Source: CAVVJA01 sp963801715
GTDB lineage: Bacteria; Actinomycetota; Actinomycetes; Mycobacteriales; Jatrophihabitantaceae
Length of the DNA stretch: 64,000 nt
NCBI GenBank assembly: GCA_963801715.1
Contig: CAWDGB010000018.1
Location: 44,639 to 108,638 of the forward strand
Direction of reading: 5' to 3'
The stretch's first letter is position 1; every line of letters begins with the position of its first letter. The notes below the pieces were generated by a model that worked only from the letters and a program-made list of their open reading frames with translations, was not told where the DNA came from and did not search any database. The translations under genes and the position numbers were made by a program. Shown here one piece after another: positions 16,492 to 25,525 of the stretch.

Positions 16492-17361
16492 TCAGCTACT
16501 GCGCAGATAACCCAGCAAGCGCAGCAATTCCAGGTACAGCCAGATGAGGGTGACCATCAGGCCGAACGAGGCGTACCAGGCGAACTTCTCATCCGCTCCG
16601 TGCTTGATGCCCTGTTCGATGATGTCGAAATCGAGGACCAGGCTGAACGCCGCGACGACGATGCAGACGAGGCTGAAGATGATCGCGAGCGCTCCGCCAT
16701 CGCGCAGCCCGAGGCCGCCCGGATGGAACAGGTAAGCGATCAGGTTGACGAGCATCAGCCCGAAGACGCCGATCGTTGCTCCGACCAAGACCCGGGTGAA
16801 CTTCGGTGTGACCCGGATGGCCCCCGTCTTGTAGACGATGAGCATGCCCGCCGCGACCATGATCGTTCCGGTGACCGCCTGGATCACGATCCCAGGCCAG
16901 CGCTCTTCGAAGATGCGGCTGATCGCGCCGAGAAGGAAGCCTTCGCACGCCGAGTAGATCAGCGCGTTGACCGCGTTGACCCGCATCGTGAAGGCCATGT
17001 ACAGGCCTAGACCGATGCCGCCCATGAGGCTGACCAACAGCAGCCCACCGGCCACCGCCGTGTTGGACGTCAACGCCCATGAGATGGCGCCAGCGGTCAG
17101 CAATACGGCCAGCATCGCAGCCGTGCGAACGACAACGTCGTCGAGGGTCATATAGCGGGCTGGGGCACCGCCGCCCCCACCGCCGCCCCCGCCGGGACCG
17201 AACCCGGTCGGCGGGTAGATCGGACCGCCATAGGCAGGCTGGTTGTATATGTGCTCCAGATCGCCCGCGGACGGCGTCACGGTCGGATTCGCCTTCGCGG
17301 TACCTGGGCTAGATGCCGTTCCCGGGACCTTGAACTTGTTGAGAACGGGGTTGCTGGCCAC
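16492..17361 (-). CDS. Bax inhibitor-1/YccA family membrane protein
   Basis: A 289-residue protein with seven hydrophobic segments from about residue 80 onward, of the Bax inhibitor-1/YccA-like family. The N-terminal 75 residues are disordered, with a run of nine glycines and Pro/Tyr-rich repeats. The GTG start at 17361 ('ASNPVLNKF' follows) is set by GGAGG 8 bases before it; the longer frame adds only arginine-rich sequence. Family members are membrane leak channels or stress proteins; the precise role in actinobacteria is not known. Confidence 0.88.
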   Translation of the reverse strand: MASNPVLNKFKVPGTASSPGTAKANPTVTPSAGDLEHIYNQPAYGGPIYPPTGFGPGGGGGGGGGAPARYMTLDDVVVRTAAMLAVLLTAGAISWALTSNTAVAGGLLLVSLMGGIGLGLYMAFTMRVNAVNALIYSACEGFLLGAISRIFEERWPGIVIQAVTGTIMVAAGMLIVYKTGAIRVTPKFTRVLVGATIGVFGLMLVNLIAYLFHPGGLGLRDGGALAIIFSLVCIVVAAFSLVLDFDIIEQGIKHGADEKFAWYASFGLMVTLIWLYLELLRLLGYLRSS

Positions 17362-17539
17362 GAGTAATGTCCTCCTGCTCGCCGCTACTCGTCGCGCCGC
17401 GGTCTGGCCGCGGCGTCTACGTGCACAACGATACGAATACCTCCGGAGTTCCCGGACGCCGGGCTGCGGGATCGATCTCCGGGCCACCAGTTTTCGCCCG
17501 CAGCAGACGAAATGGGCTGATGCGTGTCAGGCTGGCTTC

Positions 17540-17728
17540 ATGAGTTCCGCAGCCAAACCCGACAAGGCGCCGGGTGACGTGAAGAACAAGTTCCGCGAAG
17601 CCCTGGAACGAAAGCGTGACATGCAGCAAGGGCGCGCGGCCGACCCGAACGAGGCTGATCCGTCGAAGGTGCACGGCAAGCACGGCCCGGCCCACGTGCA
17701 GCGGACATTCCGCCGCAAGAGCGGCTGA
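17540..17728 (+). CDS. DUF5302 small protein
   Basis: A 62-residue hydrophilic protein starting at the ATG at 17540. It carries 'DVKNKFREALERKRD' and ends 'HGPAHVQRTFRRKSG', matching the actinobacterial DUF5302 family, whose function is unknown. It is encoded alone, divergent from the Bax-inhibitor-like gene (about 180 bp between starts) and convergent with the ABC exporter. Confidence 0.8.
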   Translation: MSSAAKPDKAPGDVKNKFREALERKRDMQQGRAADPNEADPSKVHGKHGPAHVQRTFRRKSG

Positions 17729-17810
17729 CCCAGGACTCCGTCAGGCCGTAACACCTGGGACGGCGGCGCTGCTGCGCGCCGCTCGGAGGCGCAGCCGAGC
17801 CGAGTGGTCT

Positions 17811-19436
17811 TTACTGCCCCGCAATATCACGGCGGGAAAAGGCGACGAGCGAGCTGATCACCCCGAGTACGCCGACGGTCACCATCACCGCGGCGGATAC
17901 GGGCTGAAACGGTTGACTGGGTACGAGAGCGAGGTGGGCGAACGGGGACAGGTCCAGGACCCAGTGCGGCGGCCCGATCAGGGCGCCGACGAGCTGCCAC
18001 AAGAACGCGGCCGCGACCAGGCCGTACATGATGCCGGCGGCGACGCGAGGGGCCAGAGCGTAAACCAGCCCGCCCAGGCCTAGGAACAATATGGCGATCG
18101 GGAGGGCATTGCCGCCGGCTTCGAGCAGGCTTGGCAGCGCAACATGCACGCCCGCTGCCGTTGCCCCCACCCAGGCGGCGATCCCGGCGGCGAGGGCGAT
18201 TGCGGCTGCCGCGAACGCCGCGAGGATGAGGCGGCCAGCGAGCCAGCTCGAACGAGATACCGGTTGCGCAAGCACGGATTCGAGGTGCTGCTCCTCGTCC
18301 TGGCGTAGCCCGCTGATCTGGGTGCACACGAACAGGCAGATGGCGAGAGTGACGAAGAGGAACAGGAAGGCGATATATCCGGCGGGGGTCACGATCGATC
18401 CCGACCCGAGCTTGGCGATCTGGCGTTGGACGTTCGCCGGCACGTCGGCGGTGGACAGGCTGTGGGAGACGACGCCCAGGACCATCAAGAAGGCCACTGT
18501 CGCGGCCAGCCAGGCGATGACAACCCCTGCTTGGGCGCGCAGCGCCTGCGCGGTCGGCGAACTGAGTAGCCACAGCCGAGGATCGGCGCTGTCATCGCGG
18601 GGAAATAGCCCGGCGCCGATGTCCCGCCGGCGAGCCAGGCCGCCCGCGAGAGCGAGCAGCAGCGCGGTGGTCACCGCAGGTAGCAGCAGGACCAGCGGTT
18701 GCGGACCAGTAAGGGGCCGGAGGAGTTCGGCCCAGCCGAGCGGGGTGGCCCAGCGCAGCCACCCGGCGCCGGAGACCGTATCGGCGAGGATCCGCAGCAC
18801 GAACAGCAGTCCGAGCGCGGCTGTGGCCAGGCCGAGCGCGCCTCGCCGGGTCGGCAGGAGTTGACTCGCGAGCGCCCCGATGCCAGTGAAAACGGCGGCG
18901 GTCATGCCGGACGCCAGCGCCAGGTAGGCCGCGCCGCCGGCCGGAATGCCCGCCGCGACCAAGCCGGCGAACTCGGCGAGCCCGAGCAGTGCGATCCCGG
19001 TCGCGACTGCGAGCAAGCCGGCGGTGTTCGCCGTGGCGCGACTCACCGGCGCGGCGAGCACGACCTCGGTGCGGCCCGACTCTTCCTCGGCCCGACCGAC
19101 CCGGACGGCCGCGAGCAGCCCGTACGCGGCGGCGGCAATGGCCAGCACACCGCCGACCCGCCATGCGGTATAGCCGGCGGTGGTGTCGATCTGGTGGGGT
19201 TGCCCGTAAAGCAGCCGCAGGCCGGGATTGCCGGCGAAGCTGTCGGCGAACGCCCGCCGGTTGGCGGCCGTCGGGTAGGTGTGCCGGTAACCGACCGGCT
19301 GAATGTATGCGTAGACGGCGAACAGATACGCGAACGCAACCGTTCGCACGCGAGCGTCGCGCAACGCCTGGCGGGCCAGCGCAGTGAGCACGCCGGTGTG
19401 TCGGGTGCCCGGCAGCGACGCGACGGCCTCAGCCAT
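17811..19436 (-). CDS. ABC transporter permease, polyketide-antibiotic exporter type
   Basis: 541 residues with about twelve hydrophobic segments in two halves, resembling TnrB-type 'exporter of polyketide antibiotics' permeases. Each half has the large loop and the 'VSRSSWLAGRLILAA' type segment after a charged coupling helix ('RQDEEQHLESVLAQP', 'RAEEESGRTEVVLAAP'). I start it at the ATG at 19436, which overlaps the ATPase stop by 8 bp; the frame extends upstream but lies inside the ATPase gene. Substrate unknown. Confidence 0.85.
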   Translation of the reverse strand: MAEAVASLPGTRHTGVLTALARQALRDARVRTVAFAYLFAVYAYIQPVGYRHTYPTAANRRAFADSFAGNPGLRLLYGQPHQIDTTAGYTAWRVGGVLAIAAAAYGLLAAVRVGRAEEESGRTEVVLAAPVSRATANTAGLLAVATGIALLGLAEFAGLVAAGIPAGGAAYLALASGMTAAVFTGIGALASQLLPTRRGALGLATAALGLLFVLRILADTVSGAGWLRWATPLGWAELLRPLTGPQPLVLLLPAVTTALLLALAGGLARRRDIGAGLFPRDDSADPRLWLLSSPTAQALRAQAGVVIAWLAATVAFLMVLGVVSHSLSTADVPANVQRQIAKLGSGSIVTPAGYIAFLFLFVTLAICLFVCTQISGLRQDEEQHLESVLAQPVSRSSWLAGRLILAAFAAAAIALAAGIAAWVGATAAGVHVALPSLLEAGGNALPIAILFLGLGGLVYALAPRVAAGIMYGLVAAAFLWQLVGALIGPPHWVLDLSPFAHLALVPSQPFQPVSAAVMVTVGVLGVISSLVAFSRRDIAGQ

Positions 19437-20355
19437 TGACGGCGACCCTGGCCGGGTCGCCGTCGCCCTCGCGCCGACCTGGCTCGGCGTAGTGGTGCAA
19501 GAAGATCTCTTCCAGCGACGGTTCCCGGCTGGTGAGCGTCGCGACTGGACGCCCGGCAAGGGCGGCGATCACCGGACCTACTCCCTCGGTGGTCTGGAAC
19601 CGCAGCCCGTTGTCGCCGACGCGCTGGATCTGGACGCCGGGAAGCGCCGGCATCGTCGGTGCCGGACCGTTGAAGGTGACCTCGACGGTATGGCCGCGAA
19701 GATGCCGCAGCTGGGCCAGGGTGCCCTCGTCGACGAGCCGCCCGTGCCGCAAGATGCCCACCCGATCGCAGAGCGCTTCGACCTCGCTCAGGATGTGCGA
19801 GGAGAGCAGGATCGTCTGACCGCGCGCCTTGGCCTGCTCGGCGCAGTGCCGGAATTCCGCCTCCATCAACGGGTCGAGGCCGCTGGTCGGCTCGTCGAAG
19901 ATCAGCAGATCGGCCCGGGTGGCGAGCGCGGCAATCAGCTGAACCTTCTGCCGGTTCCCCTTCGATAGCGCGCGGACTTTCTTGCGAGGATCGAGTTCGA
20001 AGCGGGCGATCAGCTCGTCGCGATAGGTCTCGTCGATACGACCGTGCAACCGGGCGAGGAAATGTAGCGTCTCCGCGCCGGTTAGTGACGGCCACAGCGC
20101 CGGCTCGCCGGCGACGTAGGCCACCCGACGGTGTGCGGTGACCGGATCCCGCCATGCATCCACCCCGAACAGGGCCGCGTGGCCCGCCGTCGGACGGTGC
20201 AGCCCTAGCAGGAGTCGGATCGTCGTGGTCTTGCCGGCCCCGTTCGGGCCCAGGTAGCCGTACACCTCACCCGGCGCGATCGCCAGGTCGAGGCGATCGA
20301 GGGCGAGCGTCTCGCCGTAGCGCTTGGTCAGACCGTCGGCGTAGATTGCATCCAT
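19429..20355 (-). CDS. ABC exporter ATPase (antibiotic/multidrug type)
   Basis: 308 residues from the ATG at 20355 ('MDAIYADGLTKRYGE'), with an A/G-rich 'AAGAAAG' before it. Walker A 'GPNGAGKTTT', signature 'LSKGNRQKVQLI', Walker B 'DLLIFDEPTSGLD' and H-loop 'TILLSSHILSE' are complete. The C-terminal extension is of the ABC-2 ATPase type. It drives the permease at 17811-19436. A MarR/GbsR-like regulator is transcribed away from it, with an inverted repeat in the narrow gap, so the exporter is probably derepressed by its substrate. Confidence 0.9.
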   Translation of the reverse strand: MDAIYADGLTKRYGETLALDRLDLAIAPGEVYGYLGPNGAGKTTTIRLLLGLHRPTAGHAALFGVDAWRDPVTAHRRVAYVAGEPALWPSLTGAETLHFLARLHGRIDETYRDELIARFELDPRKKVRALSKGNRQKVQLIAALATRADLLIFDEPTSGLDPLMEAEFRHCAEQAKARGQTILLSSHILSEVEALCDRVGILRHGRLVDEGTLAQLRHLRGHTVEVTFNGPAPTMPALPGVQIQRVGDNGLRFQTTEGVGPVIAALAGRPVATLTSREPSLEEIFLHHYAEPGRREGDGDPARVAVNG

Positions 20356-20377
20356 GACTTTCTTAAAATACATAACT

Positions 20378-20393
20378 TTCACGAAATTGTGAA
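20378..20393. promoter_or_regulatory. Inverted repeat, candidate operator between exporter and MarR-like regulator
   Basis: TTCAC, six bases, GTGAA form a perfect 5-bp dyad in the only AT-rich stretch of the divergent region. It covers the proposed GTG start of the regulator and lies 23 bp upstream of the ATPase start, so binding could shut both genes. Binding by the neighbour is inference. Confidence 0.45.
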
Positions 20394-20958
20394 CGCTGGA
20401 TCGCGTAGATCACCAGTCCGCGATCCGCGCGCCGTTCGCCGGTTCGTTGAACGGTTCGCCGGTGCGCTGGTAGCCGCCGGCATGCCCCGGATGCCTGCGC
20501 TCGTCTTCGCGGCGCTGCTAGCCGCCGACGGCGCTCGGCTGACTGCCGCCGAGCTCGTCGAGCAACTGCAGATCAGTCGCGCGGCGGTATCCGGGGCCGT
20601 CCGTTATCTCAGCGGTTTGAGCATCGTGCACCGGGAACGCGAACCGGGCTCGCGCCGCGATCACTACGTCTTCGGAAACGACAGCTGGTATGAAATGGTC
20701 GCCCGGCGCGAGCAAGTACTCGACCAGTGGATAGCGACGACCCGGGCCGGAGTCGAAGCAGTCGGGCCGACGACCGACGCGGGAAAGAGGCTGTCGGAGT
20801 CACTCGCGTTCTTCGAATTCCTACAAACCGAGATGCCGGCGCTCCTCGCCCGCTGGCGCGCCCAACAGGCACGCCCGGTAACGCCGGGACGCACCGGCGC
20901 GAGGAGTCGCGCGAATGACCGGACTTCGAAGGCATTCGCCAAGGCACAACGGAGTTGA
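20389..20958 (+). CDS. MarR/GbsR-like winged-helix transcriptional regulator
   Basis: A 189-residue protein with a MarR-type winged helix at about 40-105: 'FAALLAADGARLTAAELVEQ', recognition helix 'LQISRAAVSGAVRYLSGL', wing 'REREPGSRRDHYVFG'. A C-terminal helical dimerisation part follows, with a basic tail. The GTG at 20389 is the first in-frame start; it overlaps the inverted repeat and has no obvious ribosome site, so a leaderless or later start is possible. Divergent to the ABC exporter, which it likely represses. Confidence 0.83.
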   Translation: MNAGSRRSPVRDPRAVRRFVERFAGALVAAGMPRMPALVFAALLAADGARLTAAELVEQLQISRAAVSGAVRYLSGLSIVHREREPGSRRDHYVFGNDSWYEMVARREQVLDQWIATTRAGVEAVGPTTDAGKRLSESLAFFEFLQTEMPALLARWRAQQARPVTPGRTGARSRANDRTSKAFAKAQRS

Positions 20959-21055
20959 ATGCTGCTTCCCTACCCGGCACTGCCCGCGCAGTGCCCCGGT
21001 CGGTGTCAACGGCGCCTTGCTACCCGAGGTGGGCCGAGCCCACGGTGGCCGGCGC

Positions 21056-21853
21056 CTACCAGTCATTTGGTCGTGTGCTTCGATCGAGCCAGTCCTGCAG
21101 GAGTGCGCCCAGAAGCGCAGGCTGCTCGTGCGGCAATGCGTGGCCGGCATTGTCGAGTACCGCAAAGGTGGCGTGCGGATAGTGTTCGAGTAGGTCGGCA
21201 GCCGCGACGTACCCGACCGATGAGTCGAGTCGTCCCGCCGCAATCAGGCTCGGTGGCTCGAAGGTGCCCGACCCGACCGCAACGTTCCACCCGGCGAAGA
21301 TGCGCCCGAGCGTGGCCTCGTCGACGCGCGTCATACCCGGGACCACGTGCTCGCGATAGCGGCGTGCAGTCGCCGGTGTGCGCACGACGAAGTAGTCATC
21401 GAATCCCACCCGCTGGTCGGGCTCAAGTTCGCGGTAGGCATCGGCATCCGCTCGTACCACGGTCGTCGGAGGTACGTCGCGCGAGCTTTCGCCGATCGGA
21501 CACAACAAGGCCAGACCGCGCACCCGGTCCCGTCGCCGTGCGGCAATGCCACGAGCGAGGTAGGCGCCGTAGGAGTGCCCAAGTAGCAGAAACGGCTGGT
21601 CGACGAGGTGATCGATGAAGTCGGCCAGCAGTGCCACCACGTCGTCGTTGCCGGTCAGGGCATCGGTACCGGTAGTGCGACCCATGCCCGGTAGATCGGG
21701 ATAGATCCGCCGGTAACCGTCGTCCGGGATGACGGCCTCGATCGCCGCCTCGATCTCGCGATGATCGACGCCAGCACCGTGCAAGGCGATCAGGGGCACA
21801 CCCGTGCCGTGCTCGACGTAGTGGATCGACACCTCGTTGATCCGACACTGCAT
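21056..21853 (-). CDS. Alpha/beta hydrolase
   Basis: A 265-residue alpha/beta-hydrolase-fold protein. Oxyanion region 'LIALHGAGVDHRE', nucleophile elbow 'LLLGHSYGAYLARGIA' (serine), acid near 'AAGRLDSSVGY' and catalytic His in 'LDNAGHALPHEQ'. There is no signal peptide, so it is cytoplasmic. It stands alone between the MarR-like gene and a tRNA gene. The substrate cannot be inferred. Confidence 0.85.
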   Translation of the reverse strand: MQCRINEVSIHYVEHGTGVPLIALHGAGVDHREIEAAIEAVIPDDGYRRIYPDLPGMGRTTGTDALTGNDDVVALLADFIDHLVDQPFLLLGHSYGAYLARGIAARRRDRVRGLALLCPIGESSRDVPPTTVVRADADAYRELEPDQRVGFDDYFVVRTPATARRYREHVVPGMTRVDEATLGRIFAGWNVAVGSGTFEPPSLIAAGRLDSSVGYVAAADLLEHYPHATFAVLDNAGHALPHEQPALLGALLQDWLDRSTRPNDW

Positions 21854-21976
21854 ACCCGGACCGTACTGGGCAATGCCGAGGGCCGAGCTAGTCCGCTACC
21901 TGGCGAAGCAACGGGCCGCAGACGTGGCTCGGTGAGCTGTCCGGGTGACGGCGCCAGCAGCCCGCCGCTTTCGGGT

Positions 21977-22053
21977 TGGTGCCCCCGGTCGGGCTCGAAC
22001 CGACACTTGAACCCTTTTAAGGGGTTTGCCTCTGCCAATTGGGCCACGGGGGC
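21977..22053 (-). tRNA. Class I tRNA with UAA anticodon and encoded CCA
   Basis: The minus strand folds as a full cloverleaf: acceptor GCCCCCG/CGGGGGC, a 3-bp D stem with 'AATTGGCAGA' loop, anticodon stem AACCC/GGGTT with loop CTTAAAA (anticodon TAA, codon UUA), five-base variable region, T arm GTCGG/CCGAC with loop TTCGAGC, discriminator A and CCA. UAA would normally mean leucine, but tRNA-Leu has a long variable arm and this one does not. The loop differs from a typical tRNA-Phe loop (CTGAAAA) at position 34 only. Amino-acid identity is therefore uncertain. Confidence 0.8.
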
Positions 22054-22157
22054 GCGGTCAGCCTAATGATCGCTCCGCGATCGCACGGTAGTCCTCTCCA
22101 GTGGTGTGAACGGTAGCAACGGGGTCGGACGCAAACGCGCCACAGATCGACAGCCCC

Positions 22158-23225
22158 TCACGCCCGTTGAGCCCATTCAGCCGGCGGCAGCCGAAGGCGC
22201 GCCAGGTCAGGCGGAAGCGGATCGGATGGTCGATAGACGAGTGGCGCTCCACCATGGTCATCGGCTACCGCGGCCGGAGCGTCAGCGAGTGAGAACCGGC
22301 CGCGCAACCGGTCATAGAAGTCGTTGTCCTGGCTGAACCGGAGAAGCTTGGCCCGCCTCGAGGCTGCGTACACGGCGATCCAGTCGCCTGGGTCGAGGAC
22401 GCCGCGTAGCTGGCCGTCCACGCTTACCGCGACCTGGCTGGAACCGTCGAGGACACGCACCGCCACGACTTCCTGCGCCGAGATCACGATGCTCCGATCG
22501 AAGATCATGTGCGGCGCGACGGGGGTGAAGATGAGAGCGTCGAGATAGGGCGAAAGCACGGGACCGCCCGCCGCAAAGCTGTAGGCGGTCGAGCCGGTCG
22601 GTGAGGCGACCATGAGGGCATCGGCGGAGTACGTCGCGAACAGCCGGCTGCTCAAGTACACGCCCAGGCTCGCCTGGCGGTCGCGGGCGAGCTTCTCGAA
22701 CACCACGTCGTTGATTGCCGTCACATCGAGGGCAACCCCCCAACCGACGGTTTCAGCTGAGCCGTCCCGGACCGGCGGTGGCGGCAACATCGGGCCGCGC
22801 CCGTAGTGGAGCAGGCTGTCCAGGCCGGGCGGGATGCTCAAGGCGCGTGACGCCCGCATCGTCAAGGTGAGCCGATCCTCGACTCGCACGGTCCCGGCGC
22901 GCACCTGATCGAGCGCCGCTCCGACATCCTGGGGCCGGACGTCGGTGAGGAATCCGACCCGGCCGACGTTCACCCCCATGACCGGACAGTCGGCCGCGAC
23001 CGCCACGCGGGCGCCGCGCAGGAATGTGCCGTCGCCGCCGATCGTCACAACGAGATCCAGCCGGCCAACTGCCGATACTTCATCCTTGCTGTGCCGTCGT
23101 GGCTTGCTCCAGACATCGACATCAACGGCGGTCATGCCGTGGGCAGCGCACCACCGTCGCACGGCGTCGGCCGGGTCCGCGGACTCGGCCCGTCCGGTGT
23201 GTACGACCAGTCCGATCCGGTACAC
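22158..23225 (-). CDS. nadK: NAD kinase
   Basis: A 355-residue ATP-NAD kinase that makes NADP. The diagnostic 'TIGGDGTFLRGARVA' sits near residue 62, 'NVGRVGFLTDV' follows, and 'DALMVASPTGSTAYSFAAGG' plus 'PVAPHMIFDRS' form the NAD-binding beta-sandwich. Length is about 40 residues over the usual because of a disordered C-terminal tail ending in 'PPAEWAQRA'. A tRNA gene lies downstream. Confidence 0.93.
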   Translation of the reverse strand: MYRIGLVVHTGRAESADPADAVRRWCAAHGMTAVDVDVWSKPRRHSKDEVSAVGRLDLVVTIGGDGTFLRGARVAVAADCPVMGVNVGRVGFLTDVRPQDVGAALDQVRAGTVRVEDRLTLTMRASRALSIPPGLDSLLHYGRGPMLPPPPVRDGSAETVGWGVALDVTAINDVVFEKLARDRQASLGVYLSSRLFATYSADALMVASPTGSTAYSFAAGGPVLSPYLDALIFTPVAPHMIFDRSIVISAQEVVAVRVLDGSSQVAVSVDGQLRGVLDPGDWIAVYAASRRAKLLRFSQDNDFYDRLRGRFSLADAPAAVADDHGGAPLVYRPSDPLPPDLARLRLPPAEWAQRA

Positions 23226-23235
23226 GCGGTCTCCT

Positions 23236-24597
23236 CTAGGTCGACGCCTCGGCGTCAGCGGACGATCCGGGCGGTAGCGGGTGCAATCCCGCAGCTTGCT
23301 TGAACTCGCTGTGCGGCTGCTGCAGCTGGCCGAGGGCTACCACTTCGCGTTGGAAGAACAACGCCTCGGTCCAGTCGGCCAGCACCCGGACCTTCCGGTT
23401 GAACGTCGGCATGCGCATGACGTGGTATGTGCGGTGCATGAACCAGGCGACGATGCCACGCAGCCTGATGCCGTAGATCTCGGCCACCCCGCGGTACAGG
23501 CCGAGCGATGCGACCGACCCCGCATACGCGTGGACATAGTCGTGGCGGGCGCGGCCCCGGAGGGTCGCGACGATGTTCTTCGCCAGGATCTTGGCTTGGC
23601 GCAGCGCGTGTTGCGCGCTCGGAGTGCACACCGCCCCCGGCTCGTCGGGCTTGGACAGGTCCGGTACCGCGGCACAGTCACCGGCCGCGAACACGTCGTC
23701 GACATCGCGCACCGTCAGATCAGCGTGACATGGCAATCGGCCCTGATCGTCGCGCGGCAAGTCGGTCGCGGCGAGCATCGGGTTCGCTTTGACCCCGGCC
23801 GTCCACACCACAGTCTCGGCATCGAATTCGTCGCCGTCACTGAGCACGACGTGCCCGTCGACGACTGACTCCAATCGAGTGGACAGGCGCACGTCGATGT
23901 TGCGCTCAGCCAGCCGGTCGGCCGTGTAGGCCCCGAGAGCGACGGACACTTCAGGCATGATCCGGGTCGCGGCCTCGACGAGCATCCACCGCATGTCGGA
24001 TTCGTCGATGCCGTCGACATAGCGCAACGCGTAACGCGCCATGTCCTGCAGTTCGGCGATCGCCTCCACGCCCGCATACCCCCCACCCACGAACACGAAG
24101 CTCAGCGCGCGTCGTTGTCGCTCCGGATCCGTCACCGACGCCGCCAGGTCGAGGCGGGACAGCACATGGTTGCGCAAGTAGATGGCCTCGCCGATCGTCT
24201 TGAAGCCGATGCCGTGCTCGGCCAGCCCGGGAATGGGCAGTAACCGGGAGACCGAGCCCGGGCAGGCGACAAGTAGGTCGTATCCGATCTCGTACCCCTC
24301 GCCCTCGGAGGGCAGGACGGTAGCCACTTTCCGGGCGTGCTCGATGCGGGTAACAGTTGCCGTGATCACCCGGCAGCGACGCAGGACCTTGCGCAACGGC
24401 ACCACCACGTGCCGGGGCTCGAGCGAACCGGCCGCGGCTTCGGGTAGGAACGGTTGGTAGGTCATGTTCGACTGCGGGTCGACGACGGTGATCTCGGCTT
24501 TTCGGGCCAGTTTCTTCTGCAGCCGAAGGGCTGTGTACATGCCGACATAGCCCCCGCCGACGACGAGAATCCGCGTCGGTTCGTTCAGCTTCGCCAT
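23236..24597 (-). CDS. Type II NADH dehydrogenase (NDH-2), FAD-dependent
   Basis: 453 residues from the ATG at 24597. FAD-binding motif 'ILVVGGGYVGMYTALRL', NADH-binding motif 'FVFVGGGYAGVEAIAEL', and the second FAD segment 'VFAAGDCAAVPD'. It belongs to the NDH-2 family, which passes electrons from NADH to quinone at the inner face of the membrane without pumping protons. The frame runs further upstream to 24681, but that part has no conserved residues. The next minus-strand gene upstream ends 12 bp away. Confidence 0.88.
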   Translation of the reverse strand: MAKLNEPTRILVVGGGYVGMYTALRLQKKLARKAEITVVDPQSNMTYQPFLPEAAAGSLEPRHVVVPLRKVLRRCRVITATVTRIEHARKVATVLPSEGEGYEIGYDLLVACPGSVSRLLPIPGLAEHGIGFKTIGEAIYLRNHVLSRLDLAASVTDPERQRRALSFVFVGGGYAGVEAIAELQDMARYALRYVDGIDESDMRWMLVEAATRIMPEVSVALGAYTADRLAERNIDVRLSTRLESVVDGHVVLSDGDEFDAETVVWTAGVKANPMLAATDLPRDDQGRLPCHADLTVRDVDDVFAAGDCAAVPDLSKPDEPGAVCTPSAQHALRQAKILAKNIVATLRGRARHDYVHAYAGSVASLGLYRGVAEIYGIRLRGIVAWFMHRTYHVMRMPTFNRKVRVLADWTEALFFQREVVALGQLQQPHSEFKQAAGLHPLPPGSSADAEAST

Positions 24598-24608
24598 GAG
24601 ACTCGACG

Positions 24609-25523
24609 CTACCGAGTAGCCGCTTCGTACACTGCGGCGGCAACGGCCAGGTCCTCCCAGGCCTCTCCGACGCTCTTCCACAGCCGAGGTCGATCCGCGC
24701 TGACGGTCAGGTGGCCGCTGACGAGTTCGGCCAGGTCGCCGTCGATGGCCCGTTCGCTCGGCACGCCGTCGGCGACCGCGAGCACGATGTCACCAGCTTC
24801 GCGAAGGGCCGCGACTCGGCTCTCGACGACAACCGTCGCCCGCTCGACCATGGCACTGTCGACTTCGCGAGCGTCCGGTTCGTGCGACCCGATGGCAACG
24901 ACCACGGCATGGGCCGGAAGTGCCGTCGAGTTGAATACCGGCGTCCGCGCGGTCGTCGCGCACACCACGATGTCCGCTTCGGCAATGACGTCCGGACCGC
25001 CGGCCGACGCGCGGAGGCCGTGCGCCGCGCAACGCTGGACCAGAGCTTCGGCCTGGCCGGCGGTCCGGCCGACGATCGTCAGGCAGCGGACCGGTCGGAC
25101 GTGCGGTAGCGCCTCGATGTGCGCGCGGGCCTGGGGTCCGCAGCCGAAGACGACCAGCCGCGCGTCCCCCGGTTGAGCGAGCAGGTCGACGGCCAACGCG
25201 GACACCGCAGCTGTGCGCAGCGTCGTCAATGCGACGCCGTCGAGAACCGCAACAATGCGCAACGTCGTCGCGTCGAACAGCAAGTAAGCACCCTGCACGC
25301 GGGGGCGACCGTGCGCCGGGTTGTCGGGAGCAATCGAGACCACCTTTACCCCCGCGTACTGGTCGACCTCCGCCGGCATCAAGAGCAGCTGCCCGGCCCG
25401 TACGTCGACAACCGTGCGCGGCGGGCCAGTGGTACCACTATCCGAGGCGGCAGCGGCCCGGATTGCGGCGATGGCCGCCGGCCAGCCGAGGGCCGCCACG
25501 GCCTCAGCGTCGATCACCCGCAT
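24609..25523 (-). CDS. Ornithine cyclodeaminase / mu-crystallin family protein
   Basis: A 304-residue NAD(P)-binding enzyme starting at the ATG at 25523 ('MRVIDAEAVAALGWPAA'). The N-terminal half has the family substrate domain ('KVVSIAPDNPAHGRPRVQGA'), then a Rossmann motif 'LVVFGCGPQARAHIEAL'. Members include ornithine cyclodeaminase, alanine dehydrogenase and ketimine reductases, and the exact reaction cannot be told. The longer frame up to 25985 runs through the neighbouring glycosylase gene and is not used. Confidence 0.85.
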   Translation of the reverse strand: MRVIDAEAVAALGWPAAIAAIRAAAASDSGTTGPPRTVVDVRAGQLLLMPAEVDQYAGVKVVSIAPDNPAHGRPRVQGAYLLFDATTLRIVAVLDGVALTTLRTAAVSALAVDLLAQPGDARLVVFGCGPQARAHIEALPHVRPVRCLTIVGRTAGQAEALVQRCAAHGLRASAGGPDVIAEADIVVCATTARTPVFNSTALPAHAVVVAIGSHEPDAREVDSAMVERATVVVESRVAALREAGDIVLAVADGVPSERAIDGDLAELVSGHLTVSADRPRLWKSVGEAWEDLAVAAAVYEAATR

Positions 25524-25525
25524 CG

